Shown in pieces: positions 49,985-58,118 of a DNA stretch of 64,000 bases. Made by a program: the position numbers and the translations under genes. The notes beneath the pieces were generated by a model. The model did not search any database and was not told the DNA's origin. It worked only from the letters and a program-made list of their open reading frames with translations. Source of the DNA: an uncultured Oscillospiraceae bacterium (GTDB lineage: Bacteria; Bacillota; Clostridia; Oscillospirales; Acutalibacteraceae); NCBI GenBank assembly GCA_900543555.1, contig UQRL01000004.1, positions 9,612 through 73,611 on the forward strand, in the 5' to 3' direction. How positions within the stretch are numbered: position 1 is the first letter of the stretch; every line of letters starts with the position of its first letter.

Positions 49985-50635
49985 TTAAGCTTGCAGGCCT
50001 CGCAAAAACGCCGGCACTTGGGAGAGGCTCTCCAGCACGGGGACGCCGGCGGTTTCCAGGCGGGCGCGGCTTTGGTGACCCTGAGCCAGCAGCACGCAGG
50101 GGCAGCCGGCCTCTTGTGCCACCTCCCAGTCATGGAGGGTATCCCCTATAAAGAGGACCCGGCGGGCGTCCACAGCATGAGCGCTAAAGTATTGCAGCGC
50201 CAAGCCGGACTTGCTGCGGGCAAAGCTGTCCTCCAATCCCAGAAGGGCTTCAAAAAAGCCCCGCACGCCCGCATGGCCCACCTGCTCTTCCAGGGCCTTC
50301 TGCTTGGAGGCAGAGACGATGAGCTGCCGCAGCCCCTGCGCTTCCAACGCTTCCAGCACCTCTGCCGCACCGGCATGCAGCGGGCAGTCCAAAGCTCTCC
50401 GGTCATATTCCTCAATGTATTCCAGGGCCAGCTTCTCAAAGGGCTCTCGGCCAAAGTCGAAGCCTGCCGCCCGATAGTATTCCTGCACAGGAAAGGTGAA
50501 TATCTCCCGGTAGCGCGCCTCCCCTCCCAAAGAGGGCAGCCCCCGCCGTTGGAGCATCCCGTCCATCACCGCCACGCACAGGGATACATCATCCAGCAGG
50601 GTGCCGTTCCAATCCCAACAAATATAGTCCAGCAT
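49985..50635 (-). CDS. HAD-family hydrolase (phosphoglycolate phosphatase-like)
   Basis: The product is 216 residues. HAD motif I is CWDWNGTLLDD, with Asn in place of the second Asp of the usual DxD, a change seen in some HAD members. Motif II is LIVSASK, motif III has a Lys near SKSGLALQYF, and motif IV is FIGDTLHDWEVA. The helical cap is between motifs I and II. ATG at 50635 has GGAAGGGG upstream. Substrate unknown. Gene-free sequence at 49890-49984 holds hairpins that may be its terminator. Confidence 0.87.
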   Translation of the reverse strand: MLDYICWDWNGTLLDDVSLCVAVMDGMLQRRGLPSLGGEARYREIFTFPVQEYYRAAGFDFGREPFEKLALEYIEEYDRRALDCPLHAGAAEVLEALEAQGLRQLIVSASKQKALEEQVGHAGVRGFFEALLGLEDSFARSKSGLALQYFSAHAVDARRVLFIGDTLHDWEVAQEAGCPCVLLAQGHQSRARLETAGVPVLESLSQVPAFLRGLQA

Positions 50636-50717
50636 GGCGCCCACCCCTTCCTGATTTATTCCCATCATAACACAGGGCTCCCGCCGCCGCAACCCCGCCT
50701 TCTCTCCAGAGCGCAGC

Positions 50718-50748
50718 AAAAAAAGGGGCAGATTCCTCTGCCCCTTCT
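50718..50748 (-). terminator. Rubrerythrin terminator
   Basis: AGGGGCAGA pairs with TCTGCCCCT; minus-strand T run of seven. Confidence 0.85.
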
Positions 50749-50777
50749 CTGTTACTCTGCTATGAACTTCACGGGAA

Positions 50778-51323
50778 TTACTCGCCGAAGTAGCGCTTCA
50801 GCAGGCCAGCGAAAGCCTTGCCATGGCGGGCCTCGTCGCGGGCCATCTCGTGAACGGTGTCGTGGATGGCATCCAGGTTCAGCTCCTTGGCCTTCTTGGC
50901 CAGGTCGGTCTTGCCCTGGGTAGCGCCGTTCTCAGCCTCTACACGCATCTGCAGGTTCTTCTTGGTGGAGTCGGTGACCACCTCGCCCAGCAGCTCGGCG
51001 AACTTGGCGGCGTGCTCGGCCTCTTCGTAAGCAGCCTTCTCCCAGTACAGGCCGATCTCGGGATAGCCCTCGCGATGGGCCACGCGGGCCATGGCCAGGT
51101 ACATGCCCACCTCGGTGCACTCGCCCTGGAAGTTCTCCCGCAGGCCCTGCAGGATCTCTTCGGGAGCGCCCTTGGCAACGCCCACCACATGCTCGGAAGC
51201 CCAGGTCATATCACCGGCCTGCTCCACAAACTTCTCAGCGGGGGCACCGCAGACAGGGCACTTCTCAGGGGCAGCCTCGCCCTCGTACACATAGCCGCAA
51301 ACAGTACATACGAACTTTTTCAT
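50778..51323 (-). CDS. Reverse rubrerythrin (NADH/rubredoxin-dependent peroxidase)
   Basis: The product is 181 residues. An N-terminal rubredoxin ([21 protein letters not shown], residues 6-26) precedes the ferritin-like diiron domain ([28 protein letters not shown]), the domain order of clostridial reverse rubrerythrins. It reduces H2O2 and O2 in anaerobes. A PerR-type gene lies just upstream on the same strand; no clear PerR box was found in the 198-base gap between them. Confidence 0.95.
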   Translation of the reverse strand: MKKFVCTVCGYVYEGEAAPEKCPVCGAPAEKFVEQAGDMTWASEHVVGVAKGAPEEILQGLRENFQGECTEVGMYLAMARVAHREGYPEIGLYWEKAAYEEAEHAAKFAELLGEVVTDSTKKNLQMRVEAENGATQGKTDLAKKAKELNLDAIHDTVHEMARDEARHGKAFAGLLKRYFGE

Positions 51324-51521
51324 GAGTAAATTCCTCCATTTTAATAAATTTTTCTACAGAGATCTATCCAATAGAACATTTCTTGTGGAACTGCTTGATT
51401 TACTTTGCGCCCCTGTACCCACGCCGGGCGCAAAACAAGGAATATAACTTTACACCCTTGCTTTTTTCGGGAAAAACCCGGATCCACAGGACGCAAATTT
51501 GCAAAGCTCGCGCCCTTTACA

Positions 51522-51920
51522 TCACTGTTCTTTCCTTTCACACTGGGGGCACACTCCCTCGAACACCACCCTGGCGCTTTCCAGCCGGATGTGAAACCGG
51601 GCCGAGAGCTTTTCCAGCTCATCCCGGCGGAAAAACTCCTCGGGGATATCCAGTACAGCGCCGCAGCGCTTGCAGACCAGATGGGCATGGGGTTCTACGC
51701 GGGCATCGAAATGCTCCTGTCCATTGATAACCCCCACGCTGACCGCCTTTCCTGTTTCACAGAACTTTTTCAAATTCCGGTACACAGTGCCCAAGCTCAA
51801 ATCGGGATAACGTGGCTTCAGCCTGGCATAAACCCAATCAGCGGTGGGATGTACGGTGGTTTCCTGCAGTGTATTCAGAATCGCCATCCGCTTTCTGCTG
51901 AAATTCTCACGTTTTTCCAA
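51522..51920 (-). CDS. perR: Fur-family regulator, PerR-like
   Basis: The product is 132 residues. A winged helix at ~1-75 (TADWVYARLKPRYPDLSLGTVYRNLKKF) and dimerisation domain with HFDARVEPHAHLVCKRCG and CPQC, giving two Cys pairs for structural zinc and His/Asp residues for Fe/Mn. Its place before the reverse rubrerythrin gene suggests PerR rather than Fur, but this is inference. The start appears to be TTG at 51920 with GGGAAG upstream. Confidence 0.88.
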   Translation of the reverse strand: MEKRENFSRKRMAILNTLQETTVHPTADWVYARLKPRYPDLSLGTVYRNLKKFCETGKAVSVGVINGQEHFDARVEPHAHLVCKRCGAVLDIPEEFFRRDELEKLSARFHIRLESARVVFEGVCPQCERKEQ

Positions 51921-51977
51921 AATTCCGCTCTTCCCTTTCTATACGGTCTTCCAGGCTTCCTTACTGCCTGTGAACAC

Positions 51978-52006
51978 AGTATAGCACAGGTTCCGCAATT
52001 TGTAAA
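51978..52006 (-). promoter_or_regulatory. Promoter of the PerR-like gene
   Basis: TTTACA and TATACT are separated by 17 bases on the minus strand. AAATAATAACAATT just upstream is only weakly like a PerR/Fur box. Confidence 0.55.
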
Positions 52007-52053
52007 GTAGGAATTGTTATTATTTTTGAATTTTTTCTTTTCGCCCGCAATCC

Positions 52054-52719
52054 TTAGGGCAGCGTAGCGGAAAGCGCCCGCATCAGCGCCTTCTGGCTCC
52101 GGTCCTCACTGACCGCCACCAGCTCATCCCCTGCCTGCAGAATTGTAGAGCCGTTGGGGATGGTGAGCACTCCCCGGCGGATCAGAGAGATGACCAGTGT
52201 GCCCCCTGGAAGGTCAATATCTTTTAAAGCCACTCCATCCAAAGCCGTATCCGTGGGCAAGGTCATGGAGCAGATCCCCGCCTTGCCCTGGTTCAGGGTG
52301 GCAATCAAATGCATATGGGCCAAATCGGCCTCCTGCTCAATCATCTTAGTGAGGATCTCCGTGCTGCAGGCGGTGTTCCGAATGCCCAGCACCCGGAATG
52401 TCTCAATATTCCGCGGGTCATTCACACGGGAGATCACCTTTTTGGCATGGAAGTGGTCCCGAGCTACTTGGCAGGCCACCAGGTTGTCCTGGTCGCTGCC
52501 TGTGACGGTCATAAACACATCCGCGTCCTGGGTGCCGGCGGCTTCCAGCACAGTCACATTGGTCCCGTCCCCCCGGTAAATCGCCGCGTCCAAATCGTCC
52601 GCCAGCCTCTCACACCGCTGGCGGTCCCGTTCTACAAGGCTGACTGTGTGCCGGCGCTCCAGCATGATACGGGCCAGATTATAGCCCACCTTGCCGCCGC
52701 CGATAATCACCATTTTCAT
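52054..52719 (-). CDS. TrkA/KtrA-type potassium uptake regulator, NAD-binding (copy 1)
   Basis: The product is 221 residues. An RCK_N Rossmann fold (MKMVIIGGGKVGYNLARIML, then Asp/Glu of the NAD site) at ~1-120 is followed by RCK_C (~140-220). It gates a membrane K+ transporter (TrkH/KtrB), not present in this window. ATG at 52719 is chosen. It follows the second TrkA gene by 16 bases, so they are cotranscribed and may form a hetero-ring. Confidence 0.9.
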   Translation of the reverse strand: MKMVIIGGGKVGYNLARIMLERRHTVSLVERDRQRCERLADDLDAAIYRGDGTNVTVLEAAGTQDADVFMTVTGSDQDNLVACQVARDHFHAKKVISRVNDPRNIETFRVLGIRNTACSTEILTKMIEQEADLAHMHLIATLNQGKAGICSMTLPTDTALDGVALKDIDLPGGTLVISLIRRGVLTIPNGSTILQAGDELVAVSEDRSQKALMRALSATLP

Positions 52720-52735
52720 TGCTCGCACTCCCCTT

Positions 52736-53359
52736 TCAATCAATCTTGCAGCTGACAACCAGGGAGTCCCCTGCCTCCAGCGGGATCTCTTCCCGCTGGC
52801 TCTTCAGCAGGAACGCACCGTCATCCTTGATGACACCGAACAGGCCGTCTCCTGGCCGCAGCTCCACGCTGGCCGTGGTGTGGCCAAAATAGCGCCGTTC
52901 CACTGGAACCACTTCCAGCGAGACCGTTGTGCTGCCAAACGAGACCTGCCGGCTCTGCCACGGGCTGGTAAGGGCTGTGACCAGCTTGTCCCCCGCCATA
53001 TTGGTGGGGCACACGGTCTGCAGGCCAAAGCGCTCGAAAATATTCTCCCGGTAGGGATCGGAGATCCGCGCGATCACCTTGGGAATGCCAAAAAAGTTCT
53101 TGGCAATCTGCCCCACCGTAATATTTAAGTTGTCGTCCGGAGTAGCCACAGCCACCGCATCACAGCCTTCAATCCCCGCGGCCCGCAGGCTCTTGATATC
53201 CATGGGGAAGCCCACCGCAGTGACACCGCTGAAATCCGGGCTCAGCTGGGCGATGTTTTCCGCGCTGGCGTCAATCAGCACCACGTCATGCCCCAGCTCA
53301 TCCAAGGATTCCGCGGTCTTGCGGCCCAGAAGCCCACCGCCTACGATCATAATGTTCAT
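52736..53359 (-). CDS. TrkA/KtrA-type potassium uptake regulator, NAD-binding (copy 2)
   Basis: The product is 207 residues. It starts MNIMIVGGGLLGRKTAESLD with the same RCK_N plus RCK_C layout as its downstream neighbour, but the two proteins differ clearly in sequence. A paired set may replace the double-RCK TrkA of proteobacteria. ATG at 53359, with AAAGGAC upstream. The frame extends further upstream but without a start signal. Confidence 0.9.
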   Translation of the reverse strand: MNIMIVGGGLLGRKTAESLDELGHDVVLIDASAENIAQLSPDFSGVTAVGFPMDIKSLRAAGIEGCDAVAVATPDDNLNITVGQIAKNFFGIPKVIARISDPYRENIFERFGLQTVCPTNMAGDKLVTALTSPWQSRQVSFGSTTVSLEVVPVERRYFGHTTASVELRPGDGLFGVIKDDGAFLLKSQREEIPLEAGDSLVVSCKID

Positions 53360-53435
53360 AGCTCTGCATTGTCCTTTCTTTACCTGTAAAGCCGGGCTTT
53401 CCCGGCGAAAGTATTTCCCGGAAACCTCCGGGCAG

Positions 53436-53466
53436 GAAAAGAGAACGGCGTTATTCGCCGTCCTCT
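53436..53466 (-). terminator. Terminator overlapping the end of the SH3 lipoprotein gene
   Basis: AGGACGGCG pairs with CGCCGTTCT, followed by a CTTTTCC tract on the minus strand. Confidence 0.6.
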
Positions 53467-53972
53467 GCATCCACTGAACTGGAAGACGTGGAAGACTCAC
53501 TCTGGGAGGAGCTTTCTGATTGCGAGGAACTCTCCGACGATGCAGAGGAGGGCGCCGGCGTAGAGGTGGCCTCCCCTGCTGTTTCCCCGCTGCGAAGCCG
53601 GTTGTACTCCTCCACGGTAACCTCAATGACCTCGGCATAATCGGAAGAGACATAAGCAGTCTCCCCCTCGTACTGAATTTGATACCAGCCGTTTTGAGGA
53701 TCCTCCACCAGCAAGGCTAAGCGCTCCCCATTCTCTGCCAGGCCCAGAATCTCACTGTCCGTTGAAGCCTCCGCACGGATATTCAAACCGGAATCCGCCG
53801 TGACCCGCAGGGCTTTGGCCGTCTCTGCCACCTCTGGCACAGAGACTGCCGAGGAGACCTGTGGGGAAGGGGCGGGCGCACTGGATGTCTCATCATCCTT
53901 TTTTCCGCCACAGCCGGCCAGCGCGGTTGTCATCAGGCAGGCCGCCAACAGGATGCAAACCAACTTTTTCAT
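53451..53972 (-). CDS. Secreted SH3b-domain lipoprotein
   Basis: The product is 173 residues. The signal ends in the lipobox ALAGC (Cys21). A Ser/Pro linker precedes one bacterial SH3 domain (~55-115, LRVTADSGLNIRAEAS...GWYQIQYEGETAYVSSDYAEV), which usually binds cell wall. A Ser/Glu-rich C-terminal tail (SSSQSESSSQSESSTSSSS) follows. Probably a wall-binding lipoprotein; no enzyme domain seen. Own promoter at 54014-54042. Confidence 0.9.
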   Translation of the reverse strand: MKKLVCILLAACLMTTALAGCGGKKDDETSSAPAPSPQVSSAVSVPEVAETAKALRVTADSGLNIRAEASTDSEILGLAENGERLALLVEDPQNGWYQIQYEGETAYVSSDYAEVIEVTVEEYNRLRSGETAGEATSTPAPSSASSESSSQSESSSQSESSTSSSSVDAEDGE

Positions 53973-54013
53973 ACAAAATCCACTCCTTTTCCCAATAGAT
54001 TTCTTGTAATCCT

Positions 54014-54042
54014 ATTGTAGCATAATCCCGGGAAAAGTCCAC
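54014..54042 (-). promoter_or_regulatory. Promoter of the SH3 lipoprotein gene
   Basis: GTGGAC and TACAAT are separated by 17 bases on the minus strand. Confidence 0.45.
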
Positions 54043-54158
54043 TGGTTTTTTCTCTATTTTTCAAGATGCCCGCCCCCCGCCGCAGTCCCCCCTTTTTCCC
54101 CAAGCGCCCCCTTCTTTGGGGCGGATATAAAAAAATAAAAATGTTCGTAAATTCCCCC

Positions 54159-54187
54159 TTGACTTTTACGGACATCCAGGATATAAT
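54159..54187 (+). promoter_or_regulatory. tRNA operon promoter
   Basis: TTGACT and a perfect TATAAT are separated by 17 bases, about 20 bases before the tRNA-Thr gene. Confidence 0.8.
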
Positions 54188-54207
54188 AATCAAGCGCTAA
54201 AAAATCC

Positions 54208-54283
54208 GCTGGTGTAGCTCAGTTGGTAGAGCAGCTGATTTGTAATCAGCAGGTCAGGGGTTCGAGTCCGTTCACCAGCTCCA
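54208..54283 (+). tRNA. tRNA-Thr (TGT anticodon)
   Basis: The 76 bases fold as a complete cloverleaf: 7-bp acceptor (GCTGGTG/CACCAGC), D arm with AGCTCAGTTGGTAGAGC, anticodon stem CTGAT/ATCAG with loop TTGTA (anticodon TGT), and the T arm with TTCGAGTCC. The CCA end is encoded. Confidence 0.97.
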
Positions 54284-54338
54284 CTGGCAGACAAGCTAGC
54301 GCATCACATACCCGGCCGGTTTGGTCTGGGGCTTATAT

Positions 54339-54423
54339 GGGAGAGTTCCCGAGTGGCCAAAGGGGGCAGACTGTAAATCTGTTGTCGTCGACTTCAGTGG
54401 TTCGAATCCACTCTCTCCCACCA
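54339..54423 (+). tRNA. tRNA-Tyr (GTA anticodon)
   Basis: The 85 bases form a class II tRNA with long variable arm: acceptor GGGAGAG/CTCTCCC, anticodon stem CAGAC/GTCTG-like with loop CTGTAAA (anticodon GTA), T arm GTGGTTCGAATCCAC and an encoded CCA. Cotranscribed with tRNA-Thr. Confidence 0.97.
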
Positions 54424-54424
54424 T

Positions 54425-54464
54425 CTGGGGTGGACACTTTAGATGTCCACCCCATTTTTGTCAG
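54425..54464 (+). terminator. tRNA operon terminator
   Basis: TGGGGTGGACA pairs perfectly with TGTCCACCCCA, followed by TTTTTG. Confidence 0.9.
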
Positions 54465-54555
54465 TATTCATGCGGGTTTGCGGGCTTTTGGACGGAAAAT
54501 CCGGAAAACGTTTTTACCGTGGATGTCCAGAGCAAAATCCTCAGCGAAACCCCAC

Positions 54556-54602
54556 AAGCGGGGCTTCCGCCTGATTTTTCAGGTCGGAGGCCCCGCTTTT
54601 TT
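54556..54602 (+). terminator. Second long terminator-like hairpin at the edge of the mobile region
   Basis: AAGCGGGGC...CCTGA pairs with TCAGG...GCCCCGCTT (two small mismatched places) and is followed by TTTTTT. It has no evident gene of its own upstream, so it may insulate the mobile region from tRNA transcription. Confidence 0.7.
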
Positions 54603-54896
54603 GCGTTCTGCGGATCTTTTCCCCGTTGTCAAATGTGTAGAAGTTTCCGGCAGGTTCATAGATAGATTGACGAAAGCCCAAAACGGCACAAAATCAAGCC
54701 CTCAAAATACAAGGGGGTAGTGCGCCCTTTTTCAGGAACTCTCCGGCTGGCAGGCCGGGGCGGTTTTCTGCGCCTCCCCCCTCTCACACTCTCCCCCCTA
54801 AATACTTTACCAGCTGGGAAAGAACAAGATACGCTTCGCTCTGAACCAGCAGGAAACCAAGTTTTAGGCAACAGCCAAGAAAGGATGAACAAAACC
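54603..54896 (+). other. Gene-free stretch at the presumed left end of the mobile element
   Basis: About 290 bases without a supported gene. I looked for iterons, a direct repeat of the tRNA-Tyr 3' end and a promoter consensus and found none that is convincing. If the element ends here, the attachment site and a centromere for the ParM-like system should lie in this stretch or between 54465 and 54555. Confidence 0.4.
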
Positions 54897-55817
54897 ATGA
54901 ATATCGGCATCGACCATGGCTACTACGCCATCAAGACCCGGCATTTTTCTTTCCCAGCCGGTATCACCGCCTATTCCCATGAACCCTACACCCTGCAGAA
55001 CACGCTGGAGTACGGTGGAAAGTTCTTCGTGTGCGGGACCGGCAGACAGCCGATCCTGCGAAACAAGATGGAGAACGAGAACTACTACCTGCTGACCCTT
55101 GCGGCCATCGCCAAAGAAATCCAGCAGCGGGGCGCCAAGACGGAGTGTTCCGTTACCATCGCAGCCGGCCTTCCTCTGGCCGGGTTTGGCCGGGAGAAGA
55201 AGTCTTTCCGGGAGTACCTTCGTCCTTCTTCCCAGCCGGTAAGCTTCCAGTTCGAGGGCGTCCCCTACAAAGTGGCCATCGAGGATGTGAAGCTGTTCCC
55301 ACAGGGGTATTCCGCCCTGATGATCCACCCGGAACTCCTCCAGAACGAGCCCTCCGTCCTGCTCATGGACATCGGCGGCTGGACGGTGGACCTGATGCGT
55401 CTGGACAACAATGTTCCCAACGCCGCCACCTGCCGGAGCCTGGAACTGGGGATGATCCGCTGCATCGACGAGGCGAAAGAACAGGTCCGCCGGGATGTGG
55501 GGCTGTCCGTTACCGACGCCCAGGTGGAGCGAGTGCTGGCGGGAAAACCCTGCAGCATGGACGAGGACGCCCGCGACATCATCCAAAAGCAGGGCCGCCT
55601 CTACACCGAGCGCCTTCTCTCAGCGGCCATGGAAGCGGGGTTTGACCTCAAGGCTATCCCAGTGGTGATGCTGGGCGGCGGCGCAGCGGTAGTCAAGCGA
55701 AACGTCGCCCCTCAGGACGGCCTGTGCCGGGTTTTTGCCCTGCTGGATGACCGGGTAAACGCCGAAGGATTCGAGCGGATTTTGGGGCGTTTGTCGGGCG
55801 GTGTGGGCAAGGGATGA
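54897..55817 (+). CDS. ParM/StbA-like plasmid-segregation actin homologue
   Basis: The product is 306 residues. It has the actin-fold phosphate loops IGIDHGYYAIKTR at the start, LLMDIGGWTVDLMRLD in the middle and MLGGGAAVVKR near the end. Such proteins form ATP-driven filaments that move plasmids or excised conjugative elements. ATG at 54897 is taken as the start; an ATG four codons earlier sits directly against the ribosome site. It overlaps the next gene as ATGA, the ParM-ParR order. Confidence 0.88.
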   Translation: MNIGIDHGYYAIKTRHFSFPAGITAYSHEPYTLQNTLEYGGKFFVCGTGRQPILRNKMENENYYLLTLAAIAKEIQQRGAKTECSVTIAAGLPLAGFGREKKSFREYLRPSSQPVSFQFEGVPYKVAIEDVKLFPQGYSALMIHPELLQNEPSVLLMDIGGWTVDLMRLDNNVPNAATCRSLELGMIRCIDEAKEQVRRDVGLSVTDAQVERVLAGKPCSMDEDARDIIQKQGRLYTERLLSAAMEAGFDLKAIPVVMLGGGAAVVKRNVAPQDGLCRVFALLDDRVNAEGFERILGRLSGGVGKG

Positions 55818-56089
55818 GCAGGCCCCTTTTTATGTTCCGCCCAAACCTCCAGAATGAGGACCACCGCCGGGCATGGGCTCTGCTGCAGGCTGTGCCGGAA
55901 GGCCAGAAAAGCGCCTTCCTGGTGAAAGCGATTCTGGACAGTACCAGGCAGGACGCCTTGGAGTCCACCCTGCGCCGCATCCTGCGGGAAGAACTTCAGG
56001 CTGTCCCTTCCCAGCCAGTGCGGCAGCCGGAGGAAGCCATCCCACCGGAGATGCTCGGCTTTCTCAATACCCTCATGGGTGACGGGTAA
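55814..56089 (+). CDS. ParR-like small DNA-binding protein
   Basis: The product is 91 residues. The N-terminal FRPNLQNEDHRRAWALLQAVPEGQKSAFLVKAIL resembles the ribbon-helix-helix of ParR-type adaptors that link ParM filaments to a centromere. The C-terminal part is helical and proline-containing. The ATGA overlap with the ParM-like gene supports this partnership. The call is inference from position and pattern. Confidence 0.65.
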   Translation: MSRPLFMFRPNLQNEDHRRAWALLQAVPEGQKSAFLVKAILDSTRQDALESTLRRILREELQAVPSQPVRQPEEAIPPEMLGFLNTLMGDG

Positions 56090-56244
56090 AATCCCCCAAA
56101 GAAGCCCCCAACATAGCCGTTATTGCTTGTGACGTTTGTTGCCCCTGCTTTGGCTGAAAGGTTGTTGGTCTTGGTAATAGCTTTCTCTTCACTCTTCGGA
56201 TATGCTTGTGTTGCCCGAAAGGGAAAGAACCAAGCAAAGGAGCG

Positions 56245-56793
56245 ATGGCCGTGGAGACCAAGGGCGTAACCTGCAAAATCCCGCTGGACCTGCACAACAG
56301 GATCAGCGAGGAGATCCGGGAAATGGAAAGCACCATGAGCAAGTTTATTGAAATGATCATCCAAGAGCATTATGAGAAAGGGGCTGGCAAAGTCATGGCA
56401 AAGGGCAGAACACTGGCATTTCAGGTGAGCGAGGAATTGTTCCAGCGGGTCAAGGAATACCTGGAACGCTTTGAAAAAGTCCACCACCGCCGCCTGACGC
56501 AAAAGGAGTTCATCATCGGGCTCATCGAGCAGGCGCTGGAGGAAGCGGAGGAAGAGTTCGAGGCCGCCGAGGCCGCCGGGCGGGAGGAACAGGAAGAAAG
56601 CGCCTGGGTCGACGCCCAGGGCGAGGAAACCGGCGAGGATGAGGGTGACCCCAGCACGGGCCTTCCCAGCGAATTCGCCGCCTGGAGCGCCCCACAAGAG
56701 GATGGACAGGAAACGGCGGATGAGGACGAGGGAGAAGCCGAGACCGAAGATGCCGGTGAAACCGAGGAAGACGGAGAAGAAATCTACGCATAA
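56245..56793 (+). CDS. Ribbon-helix-helix-like protein with acidic tail
   Basis: The product is 182 residues. The first ~45 residues (GVTCKIPLDLHNRISEEIREMESTMSKFIEMIIQE) look like a ribbon-helix-helix. A second similar block follows (TLAFQVSEELFQRVKEYLERFE...QKEFIIGLIEQALEEA), then an acidic tail of ~75 residues rich in Glu/Asp. Typical of conjugative elements of gut Firmicutes, function not established. ATG at 56245 follows AAAGGAG. The frame upstream is open without a start signal. Confidence 0.7.
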   Translation: MAVETKGVTCKIPLDLHNRISEEIREMESTMSKFIEMIIQEHYEKGAGKVMAKGRTLAFQVSEELFQRVKEYLERFEKVHHRRLTQKEFIIGLIEQALEEAEEEFEAAEAAGREEQEESAWVDAQGEETGEDEGDPSTGLPSEFAAWSAPQEDGQETADEDEGEAETEDAGETEEDGEEIYA

Positions 56794-56805
56794 GAGGAAT
56801 AACAG

Positions 56806-56849
56806 CAGCCCGCAGGATTGGGTTCACCCCAGCCCCTGCGGGCTGTTTT
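56806..56849 (+). terminator. Terminator after the ribbon-helix-helix-like gene
   Basis: CAGCCCGCAGG pairs with CCTGCGGGCTG, followed by TTTTC. Confidence 0.8.
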
Positions 56850-56935
56850 CATATCATTTGACACTGCACCATGAAAGGGGTGATGCCGGTTGATTGTGTA
56901 GCAGCGTTTCACCAAATCCATGAAAAAGGAGCGTG

Positions 56936-58084
56936 ATGCCCAAAGCCATAACGTATATTGACCTGTTTTCCGGCATCGGCGGGTTCCGAGAAGGACTCAG
57001 CCGGGCCGGAGGTTTTGTCTGCGTAGGCCATTGTGAGATCGACAAATATGCCGACCAAAGCTACCGGGCGCTGTTCGATACGAAAGGAGAGTGGTTCCGT
57101 GAGGACATCCGAGAAGCCGACCCCGATGAAATGCCAGACTTCGACCTGCTGTGCGGGGGATTTCCCTGCCAATCTTTTTCTATTGCTGGACACCGTGGAG
57201 GGTTTGCCGACCCAAGAGGTACGCTGTTCTTTGAAATTGCCCGGCTGACTGCGGCAAAAAGACCTGCGTATCTGCTGCTTGAAAACGTACCCGGCCTGCT
57301 TAACCATGACGGAGGCCGGACATTTGCGGCCATCCTCCATACGCTGGATGGATTGGGGTATGGTGTGGAATGGCAGGTGCTTAACAGCAAAGATTTCGGC
57401 GTCCCTCAATCCCGAAAGAGGGTGTACCTTGTCGGATATCTTGATGAAAGATGCAGAGGAAAAATACTTCCTTTCACCGAAACAGCAGGAACGCCTCTTA
57501 AGCAAATCCGCCCCGGCGCACAGGGGGAGCGCGTCTACTCCACAGAAGGGGTAAGCTGTACCCTGACCTCCCAGGCAGGCGGGATGGGCGGGAAAACTGG
57601 GCTGTACTGCACAGGCGTCCCCATTAAGGAGAACACGAAAAAGGGATATAAAATGGCATATCCCGGTGACAGTGTGGATCTGGCATACCCCACCCTCAAT
57701 ACCCGCCGCGGCAGGGTGGGCAGGAAAATCGCCCACACCATCACCACCGGGAGCAGCCAAGGCACCCTTTGCTGTGTGGATATGAACGAGGAACCGGAGC
57801 TGACGGACTATGCCCGCTGCCTCACCGCCAAGCAGAACGGCGGGATCCGCAGCCATAAGCGGGAAGCCTCCGGCGTGTGGGACGGATGCCGCATCCGCCG
57901 CCTCACGCCACGGGAATGCCTGCGGCTCCAGGGCTGGACGGATGACCGCATCGACCTTGTCCTGCCGCTCCAATCCGACGCCCAGCTCTACAAGCAGGCT
58001 GGGAACGGCGTCACCGTCAATGTGGTGGAAGCCATCGGAAAGCGGCTGGCCGCCGCCCATCGGGAGGTGACCACCATCGGTTGA
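56936..58084 (+). CDS. C5-cytosine DNA methyltransferase
   Basis: The product is 382 residues. All main motifs of m5C methyltransferases are present: I (DLFSGIGGFREG), IV (GGFPCQSFSIAG, catalytic Cys), VI (LLLENVPGLL), VIII (QSRKRVYLVG), IX (RRLTPRECLRLQGW) and X (YKQAGNGVTVNVV). The target-recognition region is ~190-320. No restriction partner is nearby, so it is probably an orphan that protects the element from host restriction. ATG at 56936 follows AAGGAG. Confidence 0.95.
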   Translation: MPKAITYIDLFSGIGGFREGLSRAGGFVCVGHCEIDKYADQSYRALFDTKGEWFREDIREADPDEMPDFDLLCGGFPCQSFSIAGHRGGFADPRGTLFFEIARLTAAKRPAYLLLENVPGLLNHDGGRTFAAILHTLDGLGYGVEWQVLNSKDFGVPQSRKRVYLVGYLDERCRGKILPFTETAGTPLKQIRPGAQGERVYSTEGVSCTLTSQAGGMGGKTGLYCTGVPIKENTKKGYKMAYPGDSVDLAYPTLNTRRGRVGRKIAHTITTGSSQGTLCCVDMNEEPELTDYARCLTAKQNGGIRSHKREASGVWDGCRIRRLTPRECLRLQGWTDDRIDLVLPLQSDAQLYKQAGNGVTVNVVEAIGKRLAAAHREVTTIG

Positions 58085-58118
58085 TTTAAAAGATCAATAT
58101 TTCGGTTGCGAGATTGAG

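Noticed and set aside
51324-51521. PerR box upstream of the rubrerythrin gene
   Set aside because: AT-rich stretches exist, but none matches the palindromic consensus well enough.
54339-54720. Integration att repeat derived from the tRNA-Tyr 3' end
   Set aside because: I found no second copy of the tRNA 3' sequence in the window, so no attachment site is claimed.
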